64,000 nucleotides of DNA. Source: Brasenia schreberi. Its lineage: Eukaryota > Streptophyta > Magnoliopsida > Nymphaeales > Cabombaceae. This document shows positions 12,301 to 23,431 of this stretch, piece after piece. How positions within the stretch are numbered: the first letter of the stretch is position 1; each line of letters opens with the position of its first letter. A program made the translations under genes and the position numbers. The DNA is taken from positions 8,206,501 through 8,270,500 of the forward strand of contig JAYKKT010000074.1 of assembly GCA_036023115.1 (NCBI GenBank). Reading direction: 5' to 3'. Below the pieces are notes generated by a model. That model ran no database searches, was not told the origin of the DNA, and saw only the letters and a list, made by a program, of their open reading frames with translations.

Positions 12301-15300
12301 TAGATTGAAGATCAAATGTTTGTTTTATGATAAGGTGGTTAGTGGTGAAATTTCATGATTGAAACATCACCTAACAGAGACTAAGAAAGAAGTTGCTCCT
12401 TCTATGGGCAGAGTTAGAAAATTGTTAGAAGCTATTAAATAGCAATGTATGCACATGATTGAGAGCATACATGAGAGGAAACAATAGAAGGATTATTTAG
12501 AGATGTTTGAGGAAGAGGATGATTATGCTATTGAATTGAGTGATAGTATTCCTTCTGACGGTAGAACAGAGGTTGATAGTAGTAGTTCTCGACCATCAAC
12601 CAGGAGAAAGAGGATTATTGAAGATTTTGAAATTGGAAGTGGTAGAAGATGAATGAGTAGAGGAAGAACTTCTTCTGGCATACAATCATTTTTTTTCTCC
12701 TAGCAATACACATGGTGCTCAACCTGAAATTCATGTTGTTATGGCTTCAAAGCAACTGCAAGAGCAAGCAGACCTTGCAAGGGGTAGATAGTTTTACGAT
12801 GCATGCATTCAATTTAATGCATTAAACAATTTTCATTTTCAAGTAATGGCAGATGCAATTGCTAATATTGGTCGAGGATACAAGATACACTCTTATCAGA
12901 AATTGAGAGAAAAGTTATTAGATAAGATTGTCCTTCAAGTGTAAAAAATATTGTTCGACTTTTAGAGAGTCATAGAAGGAGCTAGGATACACTATCATGG
13001 CAGACAGATGGACATATAGGCGAGGAAGAACTTTGTTAAACTTTCTTGTCTACTGTCCTAAAGGACTTATGTTTTTTTAGATCTCTAGACATGTCAAAGG
13101 AGAGGCATACTACCAAGATCCTAAGGCAAGAGTTAGATAAGGTGATATCTGAGGTTGGGCTAGAAAATATAGTCCAATTCATTACAGATAATGCAACTAG
13201 TTATAAAGCAGCTGGGAAGGAGTTAGTAGATACTTATGAGACTTTCTATTGGACACCATGTGCAGCCTATTGTTTAGATTTCATTCTTGAGGATATTGGT
13301 GAGATGGATGAGATAAGGGCAGCAACTGGGTGTTGCCAAGATATCACCAAATTTATCTACAACCATGCATTTGTATTATGTATGATGAGGAGATATACAT
13401 ATAGTGCAAAGCTCTTTCGTACAAGTGTAACCCGGTTTGCAACTAATTTCTTATCTATAAAGAGCATTATGAGACAAAAGCAAGCCTTAAAGAGAATATT
13501 CTCCTCAAATGAGTGACAATAATTTGTAGAGTTTCTTCAAAATAAAAGAAACAAAAAAGTTAAATGAGATTTCAGAGATATTTTGGAATGCATGTGTTAG
13601 ACTATTGAGGATTACATATCATTTAGTGAAGGTTTTGAGATTAGCTGATAGCGAGGAGAAATCATATGTGGGTTATCTTTATTAAGTCATGAATAAGGCA
13701 AAAGAAACCATTAGAAGTAATTTCAATAGAAGAAAGAGGGATTATATGCTTGTGTGGAACATTTATAGATAATAGATAGAACAAACAATTATATCAGCCT
13801 ATTGATACAACAACATATTACCTAAACCCAACATTCAGGTACCCAACAAGCTTTAAAAGGGACAGTGAGGTTAATCGAGACATCATTGAAGTGACGGTGA
13901 GGTTAATCAAGGCATTATTGATAGTATAGATAGATTAGTCTCTGATTAGAGTAGAGCAGATGCTAGAGATGGAAATCTATGATAATGCTCTTCACTTATG
14001 AGTTTGCCTGTAGCAATCCACAACCGCTCTAATATGTGCTAAGGTAAACTGTTTATCTTTGTATTTAAGTTTCTTAGATCTTATATTTATTGTGGACTAA
14101 GTCCCTGATATTTATTTTTTCTACAGATGTTTGGTGGAATAGGTTTGGAAGTGATTGCCAAAACCTTAGAGACTTTGAAGTAAGAGTTCTGAGTTAAACC
14201 TATAGTGCAACGGATTGTGAAAGGAATTGGAGTGTCTTTAAACACATCCACACAAAAAAGCGTAACAGGTTGAAACATAAGCGGCTCAATAACTTAGTTT
14301 TCATCCGTTATAACATACGGCTTCGACTGAGGTAATCTTGTATTAGTTACTACTTAATGATTCAATTTAATATTTTGTTTGACTTCAATTATTAATGTTA
14401 TTTACTAATTACTTATCTTTCCTTCTTATAGGCAATCAAAAAAGTTAAATAGAGAAGAAAACCAATTTGATCCAATAAGTTTGGATAATTTTGATATATT
14501 AGAGGAGTGGATTATGAAAGATAATGAAGAAAATGCACCCCTAACAGAAGAATACATTGCATGGATTAATTTAGAAGGAGCACAACAACATCGTCAAAGA
14601 GTAAGATTTTGATTTTGAAGCAGAAGGTGGTGAGAAACTTCAACAAGGAGAAGATGAAGATTATTTAGTTGAATTGAGAACGGAACTGAATTCATCTGCA
14701 TCATTATCGGCAAATAACTGCATGTACATGAATCAATCAATGTGTCACCCTAGTAACAACTAACACAACCCAAGTCCAACCAAACAAAACTCAAAAGGCA
14801 CTACAAAAAAACAACTCAGCAAAGAAAACATGAATGAAAGAAGTAATTAGTGCAGAAACCTCTTCGTCATCAGGTCTACAAATGGTCTCCTCGGCCTCCC
14901 TTGTATTTTCGATAGTGTGAGGGATCTTCCTTGGCAGGGGCTGCACGTTAAGGCACAAAGACATGCATAGACATTACACAATTAGATTAATCCTGCAATT
15001 CACTCACACACACACAGAGACACACGCATAGAGAGACAGATAGGGAATAGAGCAGTACCCCTTCGCCAAGCTCAAGGGATTTCTTCTCGGCAGCATCACG
15101 GGCCTTTACACGCTTCCTCTTCTCGATCTTCTTGTCACGTTTGAGCTTGGCGTGAATGGAGGACCTCTTCTCCTTGTTCTTGATGGACGAAGGAATGATC
15201 GTCCCTTTCTTCTTCTTCTTCTCCACCTCGACCTTTTCTCTTCTTCATCTCTTCTACAATGTCGTCCGCAACGCCCTGTTCGAGCTCCTTTCTCTTCTTC

Positions 15301-15335
15301 TTCGTCTTCTTCATGTCAGCATCCTCGGACATCAT
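9365..15335 (-). pseudogene. RPF1 (Brix-domain) pseudogene, copy A
   Basis: Exons recognisable by alignment to the intact copy: exon 1 15,335-15,059, exon 2 14,940-14,860, a piece of exon 3 ending at about 14,673, exon 7 11,547-11,468, exon 8 11,344-11,246, exon 9 11,163-11,067, exon 10 9,618-9,529 and exon 11 9,403-9,365. Exons 4-6 are absent. Exon 1 is 277 nt against 273 in the intact copy and carries a one-base insertion that shifts the frame before the basic [10 protein letters not shown] region. Exon 8 still encodes [18 protein letters not shown] and all remaining splice sites look normal. With both a frameshift and a missing Brix core it cannot make RPF1. A short 3-prime transcript is possible but unsupported. 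Confidence 0.9.
11732..14672 (+). mobile_element. Degraded hAT element, 3-prime truncated
   Basis: The left end, CGGTGTTATCTGTATCGCAC, resembles the terminal repeat of the intact element at 19,981-23,423. The transposase relic follows on the plus strand: start ATGACAGGAAGGGGTG at 12,221, BED-finger remnant, DUF659/hAT core (best preserved at 13,046-13,516, with the CAAYCLDFILEDIGE region), C-terminal dimerisation segment at 14,127-14,330 and the acidic tail to about 14,670. Stop codons and frameshifts are frequent. The sequence stops within the last exon at ...GATTATTTAGTTGA and joins RPF1 exon 3 sequence directly, so the right terminal repeat has been deleted together with RPF1 exons 4-6. 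Both transposase introns sit at the same positions as in the intact element. Confidence 0.9.
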
Positions 15336-15399
15336 TGTGGACTGAGTCCGTTTCCACAGCAACGTGTTATAAATAGTGATTAGCGGGCTGTTCCCTAGC

Positions 15400-17500
15400 A
15401 GATTTAGATCATTTAAGATTAAAAACTAATATATATTTATAATGGATTCTCTAATTTCTAAACAGTATCAAGAAACACCATATTTAATTGTTAAATAAAA
15501 AACAAAAACATTAATGTTACCAAGTTATTCTAAGTAGAAGAATTAAAAGGAACAAATATATTATACTTATCTAAGATAATGTTAGCATGAAGTTATTCAA
15601 GATGCACAAAATATAACATCACCAAATGACCAAAATATCTATAGTATTTTGAAGCAACATCACGTATAACAATTTAAGAAATCTAAAATATAACATCCAC
15701 CAAATATGATTACAATATAAACTAAATTGTTTAAGATACCACACTCTCAGCTCAGCAGAAGCGTGCCTACAAAAATTAAGCGTGCTGCAGTTGCCACACT
15801 CTCAGCTGCTGTTGTTAAGGCTTAGAAACCAAGAAGAAGAGCAAATTCGTGAGGTCTGCTATTTTGTCATTGAGAGACAGGTACTTTTGAAAGCATGGAG
15901 CCACCAATTCTTTTCTAATATTTGGCGAATGCAGGTGAATCTTATGCAGTTGCAAAAATTGGAGGTGAAGTTTAGATCAATCGGATTCATGAGGGACAGG
16001 CAAAGGCTTATGCTTTAGCGCAATCAGATAATTGCAGCACGGTTGGGTATTTTGAAAGCATGGAGCAAATTCGTGAGGGCTAGGAAGTGGCACCAAGTAG
16101 ATGCGGACAGCAAAGCCATCAGTTTCATCGCTCATTAGCCAGAGGCGCTGGAAAGGCTTTAAATAAAGAGAGAGAGAGAGAGACTTATCCTAGCCGTCGC
16201 CGGTGGTTGCTGCGGCCGGTGGTGGAAGCGGTATAAGAGAGAGAGAGAGAGAGAGAGGCGGTAAACTGAATATGAATTAGGCTTGAATTGGATCGGAGCG
16301 ACTCATATCTATATGAATCGGTCCACCTTATCACGCCTTAACGGACCCCCCTATCACTGTCCGCAATTAGCCTTTTCTTTTAGGTCTGCCGTTGCATTAT
16401 AATAACGGCCACCAGCGGTTTGGTTCGGATTCATTCCACATCAAGCGATAGAGGGGTCAGCTCACAAGTCGAAGGTCGTCATGTCAATACCTGGGGCTGA
16501 CATCTGCCTTCAGCCTCTCCATTATACCAAAAATAAAAAATCGGCACAGGTCACTTGATCACCTGACAAGGGGCTCAACCCACAAAACAAAGGTTGTGAG
16601 TTCGAACTCGAGGAATGCAGCCTGGCCGGGGTCTCAACTCACAAGAAGATGATAGTGAGTTCCATACATGAGGCATGCATAACTAGTGATTAAGGTTGGT
16701 AACTCAACCCAATCCCTCTTGGTTGGACTCAGCTTAACGCGCGACGAACTCGTTCATGTCAAGCAATGTGAGCTCAACATGAACAACTCAACTAATATCA
16801 GCTCGTTTTGTTTGAGTATATAAAACTTTTTAGAATACCATGTTAAGCCGATGGATTGGGTGGGCACAATGTAATTACTTATTATGTGTTTCAAAAATTT
16901 ACCCACAATCCTATTAAAGAAAATGTTTACTTTTACCCAAAATTATATGAGAAATATAATGTTTTTAACTTTGACAAGTAGCTGAAGTCAAGCCCGACTA
17001 ACTGAGCTGAACATGAACAAGAGCTTGAGTATCGATTAAACAGAGTGGCTGTGGTTCTCGTGCCGAGATCAGCTATATCTAAAACCAGTTTTACAAACAC
17101 GGTCAATGGCCAGACATCGAACAGAGGACAATTTCATATGGTTCTAATCATCTATTTCATTTGTATTGACACAATCTGAGACTCATCTCCAGAAACAAAC
17201 TGCAGTCTGCCAGGCACTTTATTCAGGTGTTTCTTGTTCCCTTCAAGTCAGAATTGATACCGGATAACCATTTTCTAATCAACTTGTTTTCTACACCCAA
17301 ACCATGATTTACCTATAAATCTCTTCCATTGGACATGAACTGGCTGTAAACGAGACATTGTGCCTTTACAAAGACAAAAGAGAAAGAGCAAGGTTAAATA
17401 ACTACATTCATGCTTGCATACTATGACCACCAGTGATCCAAAATGAGGTTCTGATGTCAAGAAACCTCAGATCAGTCAAGCTGGTTTCTCATATGTGTTC
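15400..17500. other. No gene recognised
   Basis: AT-rich sequence with two short GA runs near 16,160-16,190 and 16,234-16,258. A 78-codon frame at 15,782-16,018 shows no recognisable motif and I do not call it a gene. Confidence 0.5.
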
Positions 17501-17536
17501 TCTTCTCTTAACTCGTCAATCCGTCTGTGAATCATC

Positions 17537-17649
17537 TCAGACACATTCGGCTGCACGAACACGTGCGTCATCTAAAATTTTCAAAATAAACTTCTGTGAA
17601 GGTGGTAGCGCATCGTTCATGCTTTCAATTAACTGTAGCATGGGTATCA
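17537..17649 (-). pseudogene. Possible terminal exon, unrecognised protein
   Basis: A splice-acceptor-like TTTTGCAG precedes a frame encoding MLQLIESMNDALPPSQKF and then LDDARVRAAECV before a stop. The composition is protein-like (amphipathic helices). A candidate upstream exon near 17,765-17,822 does not join in frame, and I do not recognise the family. It may be a relic or the end of a gene whose other exons I cannot see. Confidence 0.25.
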
Positions 17650-17699
17650 CTGCAAAATTGTTGAATCAGAAGTTCAGTTGCTGTTTCAGTAGCAGATAA

Positions 17700-19970
17700 T
17701 AAACACAAAAGCATAAGAAATCTCAGTAAGGAAAAGGTTATAATTTGTAATACAAACCAAGAAATGAATAAGCCTTTGGTAGCATTCACCATCTCGGGCT
17801 TTCCCTCCTATGCCTGCACCCAGAGAAATTCAATATCAGCTGAAAGCCTTAATTCAGACATCAAAATGAGCTAAAACCTCACATTAATAAATTCAAGATA
17901 TAGGTGCATGGGTACATACATATGCACTCACATGTATTATGCAACATATCATGAATCTATAAAGTGGAGAAAACCTGATAGGCATAAGGATTTATGAAAA
18001 ACACAAAAGGGCATTAATTAAGTCTTATTCTTGTTTCTAACAATTATAGCGACATGCAGATTTAACAATTGAGTGATGCCTCTGCTGTTGGCCTCATGGT
18101 ACCCATTGAACGATCAACTCAACTTTGGCCACAGAACTACCAAAGAACTGTATAAAGCAAGATACTGTTTTCAATTTGAAGCATAATTATGCATTTTATT
18201 TTTCATTCCAAATATGGATAATGGATATTCCCTTTTAAGGCTCAGCTCTTTCTCTAAGATTTTTCAGAATCAGATCATTAAGATAGAGGAAACTTGTTTG
18301 GGAGCATCTCGAAATTTCAAGTCTCCATCTCTAGTTTTCGGTGCAAGTTTGGTAGTCTTGATTCATTGATTTCCAGTGCATAGGTAGAAAGCAGATTATA
18401 ACTGTCCTACTACTCTCATCCTAGGATTTGAAAGTTGAACACAAACTCTCATCAATGACATGAATCCCACACAGGGTAGCTTGCTTTATAATTGTCCTAT
18501 TATCCACATCCTAGGTTTGAAACTTGAACACAAACCCCCAACAATGATATGAATCCAACACAGGGTAGGTCTGCTTTAGTACATGATTAGTGAGCTACTG
18601 CACGAATCACATCTTCTCCTTTTCACGTAAACAAGGAACTCTGTGATGTTCAGTACAATCTGATAGACTTCAACCCTCAAAACCTGAGATAGTAAATTAC
18701 TATGGGGCTGGAACCATAGAATTTAAAATCACAGTTGTGATACGACAAGCATACCCTTTAGGGATGCATCTGATCAGTGGGAGAACAGAATCATAGGTGA
18801 AGTGCTCATATTGCATTTTAACAAACATGATGTAGCAATGCTGTTCCCGTTTTAAAGTATTAAAAGAAAAAGGGGATCATTAGACTCACACCCTTAAACA
18901 TCATTAACCACCTTATGACATGACAATTCATCTGGACATAGATCTAAGATCTATACAGACAAATGCTGTAAAAAATTTAGATTTCTAGTATGAGACTTAT
19001 CGGTTCAAATTGTACGATAGCAAAGAAATGTGGCTAACATTTGTTCTGCAAGAAAGAAGGATGAGTTTTGGTTCTAGCCTATAAATGCTCTACACTGACA
19101 ATAAAGAGATTCACAGAAAATAACAGGTAATGGTAATCTAAAGCCAACACTGGCGGGTCCCCGATTCTTGGTGAGGGGGGCAACTTTATTAAATAATAAA
19201 ATCTGAACATATTTAACAAAATATGCTTGAGACAAATCATTCCTTGTATGTTAAAATAAGACACAGTATAAATAAAATAATTACAACTAATAACAATAAT
19301 TTAACACTACCTACAATTACAACAAGCATTAATAGTTCATAGGCAAAATTAAAATCCAAAAGTATAAATGCTAGATGTGATCAAGTGAGTAGTTAATTGA
19401 TCCTTGAAGAAGGTAAGTGGTACTCAGGAAGATCGAAGTTTTTGAAAAACAAAGGTTTTATTTAATGCTATAAAAGGTTGGGTTTGTTAATAGTGGGCAG
19501 GAAATCTTTTTTCTTCTAACAGAAGTTAACAGAGGGCAAATGAAGCATAACAATCACACACAAAGCTCAAAAATTAGACTAACAATTCATTCACTTTTAT
19601 GAATCTCAAATAGACATAGCAAAACCAAATACAGCACAAGTAAAATTCGATGATACCAAAATGAAATAAATATGTTTTAGTAGAATATGTGATAGCAATC
19701 ACCAAGTCTAAACCAAACTACAATGCAACTCAATTTTGTTGGAGCACAACAACAAACAACATAACATAATAAACTACAAGTAAAAGAGTAGGAGAAGCGG
19801 AAAGAGCAACATCAAATTAATGTGATTCAATACCTTTTGAACCTCAAAACAACCGTCCTCTCTCTCTCTCTCCATTACCCAGGGCTTGTTTGCACCATAG
19901 AAAAGTTAACTAGAAAAGTAATATTTCAGAACTAGTGTTTCTAGAAAAGGTAGGTCCTATCACACCATTG
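17700..19970. other. Intergenic; contains a 90-bp tandem duplicate
   Basis: No gene recognised. At about 18,398-18,488 and 18,488-18,578 two diverged copies of a ~90-bp unit stand side by side; both contain CATCCTAGG, TTGAACACAAAC and CACACAGGGTAG or a close variant. Confidence 0.55.
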
Positions 19971-20319
19971 TAGCAGATGCCAGTGTTGTCTGACGCGTAT
20001 CGTATCGTGTATCGCTGGGCTCCACGATACGGGCGTATCGTATCGTATCGTATCGTATCGTATCGTATCGTACTTTAATATTAAAATAATGTAAAAATAA
20101 TTAAAAATTAATAAAAAATCGAAAAAAATCGAAAAAAATCAAGAAAAAATCAGGAAAAATCTGATAATTGCTTTAAATTCATATAATGTAAGTTTAGTAC
20201 AGATTGAGCATTCAACATTGAACAATTGCATCCAAATTTATATATTTTGAATCCAAAAAATAAAATACAGACATAGTTTACACTTTACAGTACACTACAG
20301 TTACATATAATGTTACATT

Positions 20320-22817
20320 TTACAAATTGTAATCAGGATCATCAACTAAATAATCTTCATCTTCTCCTTGTTGCAGATCCTCATCATCATCAGCCACGCC
20401 CACACCTTCTTCTTCAAAATCAAATTCTTCATCTCCATAATGTTGTTGCGCTCCTTCCAAATTAATCCAGGCAACGTCTTCTTCTGTTAGGAGGGCATTT
20501 TCTTCAGTGTCTTCCATAACCCAATTTTCTAATATATCAAAATTATCCAAACTTATTGGATCGAACTGACTTTCTTCTCTATTTACTTTTTTTAATTGCC
20601 TACGACACAAACAAAGATAAACAATTAGTAAGTAATATTAACAATTGAAAACTGAAGTTAAATAATATCGAATTGAAAATTTGAAAGTAATACAACATTA
20701 CCTTTCACGAAGGCGCATGTTACAACGAATATAAACCAAATCATTAAGCCTTTTGTGTTCCAACCTGTTGCGCTTTTTTGTATGGATGTGTTCAAAAACA
20801 CTCCAATTTCTTTCACAACCTGTTGCACTACAGGTTTGGCTTAAGACTCTAACTGCAAAATCTCTAAGGTTTGGACAATCACTTCCAAACCTGTTCCACC
20901 AAACATCTGTAAAGAAAATATAAACATTAGAGACATAATAATCCACAGTAATGTAAGATGGAACTTAAATATGAAAATAAACAATATACCTGGACGCATC
21001 GTAGAGCGGTTGCGAATTGCAACAGGCAAACCCATCAAGTGAAGAGCATTATCATATATCTCCATCTCTCGATGTATCGCATCTACTATGCTCTCATCAG
21101 GGACTAATCTGTCGATGCATTCAATGATTCCTCGATTAACCTCACCGTCCCTTTTGAAGGTTGCTGAGTACCTCAATGATGGGTTTAGATAGTAGGCTGC
21201 TGCATGAATAGGCTGATGCAATTGTTTATTCCATCTACTATCAATTATTTTCCACACGGGCACATAATCTCTTTTTTTTCCATTAAAGTTATTTCTGATT
21301 GCTTCTTTTGCCCTGTCCATGGATTCATAAAGGTAGCCCATAGATGGTTTCTCCTCGCTGTCAGCCAATCTCAAAACTTTCACTAAAGGACAAGTAATTT
21401 TCAATAATCTGATACATGCATTCCAAAATGAACTTCTAAAAACCGTTTCTGCAATCTCATTTAACTTTCTGTTCCTTCTGTTTTGTGGCAACTCTGCAAA
21501 TTGTTGCCACTCATCTGAGGAGAACATTCTCTTTAAAGCTTGCTTCTGTCTCACAATACTCTGTACAGATAAGAAGTTTGTTGCGAACCGAGTTGCAGCT
21601 GTGCGAAGAAGCTCTGCACCTTCTGTGTATCTCCTCATCATACATAAAACAAATGCATGGTTGTAAATAAATTTTGTAATATCTTGGCAACACTCAGTTG
21701 CTGCCTTTATTTCATCCATCTCACCGATGTCCTCGAGGATGAGATCTAAACAATGGGCTGCACATGGTGTCCAGTAGAAAGTCCCATAAATATCAGCTAA
21801 CTCCTTTCCGGCTGCTTTGTAGTTAGCTGCATTATCTGTAATCAATTGGACTACATTTTCTAGCCCAACCTCTTGTATAACCTTATCAAATTCCTCTCGT
21901 AGGATCTCTGCAGTGTGCCTCTCCTCTGACATATCTAGAGATCTCAAAAACATGAGTCCTTTAGGACAATATACAAGAAAGTTTAGCAATGTCCTTCCTC
22001 GCCTATCGGTCCATCCATCTGCCATGATAGTGCATCCTGTTTCCTTCCACGATTGTCTCAAAGTCGAACAGTATTGCTGCACTTCAATCACGGTCTGATC
22101 TAATATCTTCCCTCTCAACTTCTGATAAGAGGGCATCCTGTATCCTGGACCAATGTTAGCAATTGCATCTGCCATTGCTTGAAAATGAAAACTGTTTGCT
22201 GCATTAAATGGAATGCATGTATCATAAAACCATCTGCCCACTGCAAGGTCTGCTTGATCGTGCAGTTGTTCTGAAGCCATAGCAGCACGAATTCCTGGCT
22301 GAGCACCAGGTGTAGTGGAAGGAGGAAAGAACGAATGTATGCTAGAAGAAGAAGCTCTTCCTCTACTCCTTCCTGAACTTCCTCTTCTGCCACCTCCAAA
22401 GTCTTCAGATGCAACCCTCTTTCCTCTGTTAGGTGCTCGCGAACTGCTACTACCAATATCTGTTCTAGCATCTGAAGGCAAACTATCAGTGAATCCAACT
22501 CCAGTGGCAGTAGCATCATCAGCTTCTTCACACATCTGGAAATCATCCTTTTGTTGTCTCTTTTCCTGTATGCTCTCAATCATCTGCAAGCATTGCCATT
22601 TAATACCTTCTGGCACACTTCTAACTCTGCCTGTGCATGGAGCAACTTCTTTCCTGGTTCCTGCTAGGTGGTGTTTCAACCTTGAAATTCCACCACTAAC
22701 CACCTTTTCACAAAATAAACATCTGATTTTTAACCTTGAACCCTCAACTGGTATACCCCACTGCCATGCCGGATCATCAGACTTTGAATGAGAGTCTCTA
22801 CCACCCCTTCCTGCCAT
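20320..22817 (-). CDS. hAT-family transposase with BED zinc finger
   Basis: Cuts and rejoins the ends of its own element. Three exons: 22,817-20,990, 20,906-20,702 and 20,599-20,320. Their sum is 2,313 nt, an open frame of 770 residues. The N-terminal BED finger has CLFC at residues 33-36 plus His/Cys near 50 and 61. A low-complexity Ser/Arg linker follows (about 125-165), then the DUF659/RNase-H-like core with MADGWTD (D267), ITDNAANYKA (D328) and CAAHCLDLILEDIGE. The hAT C-terminal dimerisation region follows, with ATGCERNWSVF (Glu near 641) and THTKK-type basic residues. The last exon is strongly acidic. D267, D328 and the Glu fit the hAT catalytic triad. The degraded copy at 11,732 has the same introns, which supports the splice model. 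Confidence 0.93.
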
Positions 22818-23160
22818 CTCAATGAGTACTTTAATTCAAACAAAAACCTGAAAATAAAAGCACTTCGTAAATCCCCCAATCTTCAAATAACACTCAAATC
22901 GAGTGTCTCCCACTTCATGAATGCAATAAAAATCGTATACACACACTTAATAACTTCATATTTTGTCATTCAAAAAAAAAAACCCGAAATAACACAAAAA
23001 ACAATAAATATAAAGGAAAAAAAGGAAAAAAACATTAAAAATATACCTAAATCCGAGTTTGGAGGCTTGGACGGACACCGTAGGGCACGATTTTAGAGCT
23101 TTGAACACCAAGGAGGCGAAAACCGACTCTTAGGGAGCTTGAAGAACCCAAAAGGAGAGA

Positions 23161-23217
23161 GGAAACCCGCGAAAAATCGCGGGTTTCCCTCGGCCCGGGA
23201 CCCTTTATAAGGGTCCC
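23161..23217 (-). promoter_or_regulatory. Putative transposase promoter with hairpins
   Basis: On the minus strand TATAAA (23,209-23,204) is the centre of a near-perfect palindrome with arms GGGACCCTT (23,197-23,217). About 20 bp downstream is a perfect 12-bp stem with a four-base A/T loop (23,161-23,188; arm GGAAACCCGCGA). Both lie between the GTATCG array and the transposase start about 340 bp away. A core promoter and a structured 5-prime leader are plausible; expression itself is not shown by sequence. Confidence 0.5.
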
Positions 23218-23431
23218 AGGGCGTATCGCCCGTATCGTACGATACGGGCGATACGCACCGTATCGTGCGATACGGGCCGTATCGTACGATACGGGCCGTA
23301 TCGCACGATACGGTGCGATACGCCCGCACCTGCGATACGGGGGCCCGTATCGTATCGTGGTGGCCCACGATACGATACGTATCGCACCGTATCGTACGAT
23401 ACGGTGCGATACGGACAACACTGGCAGATGC

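Larger units (their letters stand above)
8430..15380. repeat. Segmental duplication, copy A
   Basis: Blocks 8,430-11,730 and about 14,673-15,380 match 48,800-51,880 and about 57,970-58,630 in the same order and orientation. Similarity covers exons, introns and intergenic spacer. I count three differences over the 90-nt exon 10 of RPF1 (9,529-9,618 against 49,907-49,996). Copy A has an extra block at about 9,737-10,105. Copy A lacks everything equivalent to 51,880-57,970, and a hAT relic stands there instead. Confidence 0.92.
19981..23423 (-). mobile_element. Complete hAT transposon with target duplications
   Basis: The element is 3,443 bp. Its ends are CAGTGTTGTC on the left and GACAACACTG on the right, a perfect 10-bp inverted repeat. 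The octamer GCAGATGC immediately precedes (19,973-19,980) and follows (23,424-23,431) the element, the 8-bp target duplication expected of hAT transposition. The subterminal regions hold arrays of GTATCG/CGATAC: a short run at 19,997-20,072 and a dense two-strand array at 23,220-23,415. It carries one transposase gene with no visible inactivating change, so it may be autonomous. Confidence 0.97.

Noticed and set aside
13046..13516. 156-codon open frame as an independent gene
   Set aside because: It is a fragment of the decayed hAT transposase; the frame breaks on both sides and the start lies inside the domain.
15135..15383. Plus-strand and out-of-frame minus-strand frames around RPF1 exon 1 of copy A
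   Set aside because: They are shadows of the Lys/Glu-rich exon, one of them created by its frameshift.
17765..17822. Candidate exon encoding IGGKARDGECYQRLIHFL
   Set aside because: It does not join in frame with the nearby candidate terminal exon and I do not recognise the protein.
22315..22791. 158-codon plus-strand frame opposite the transposase
   Set aside because: Antisense shadow of the transposase exon; no recognisable protein.
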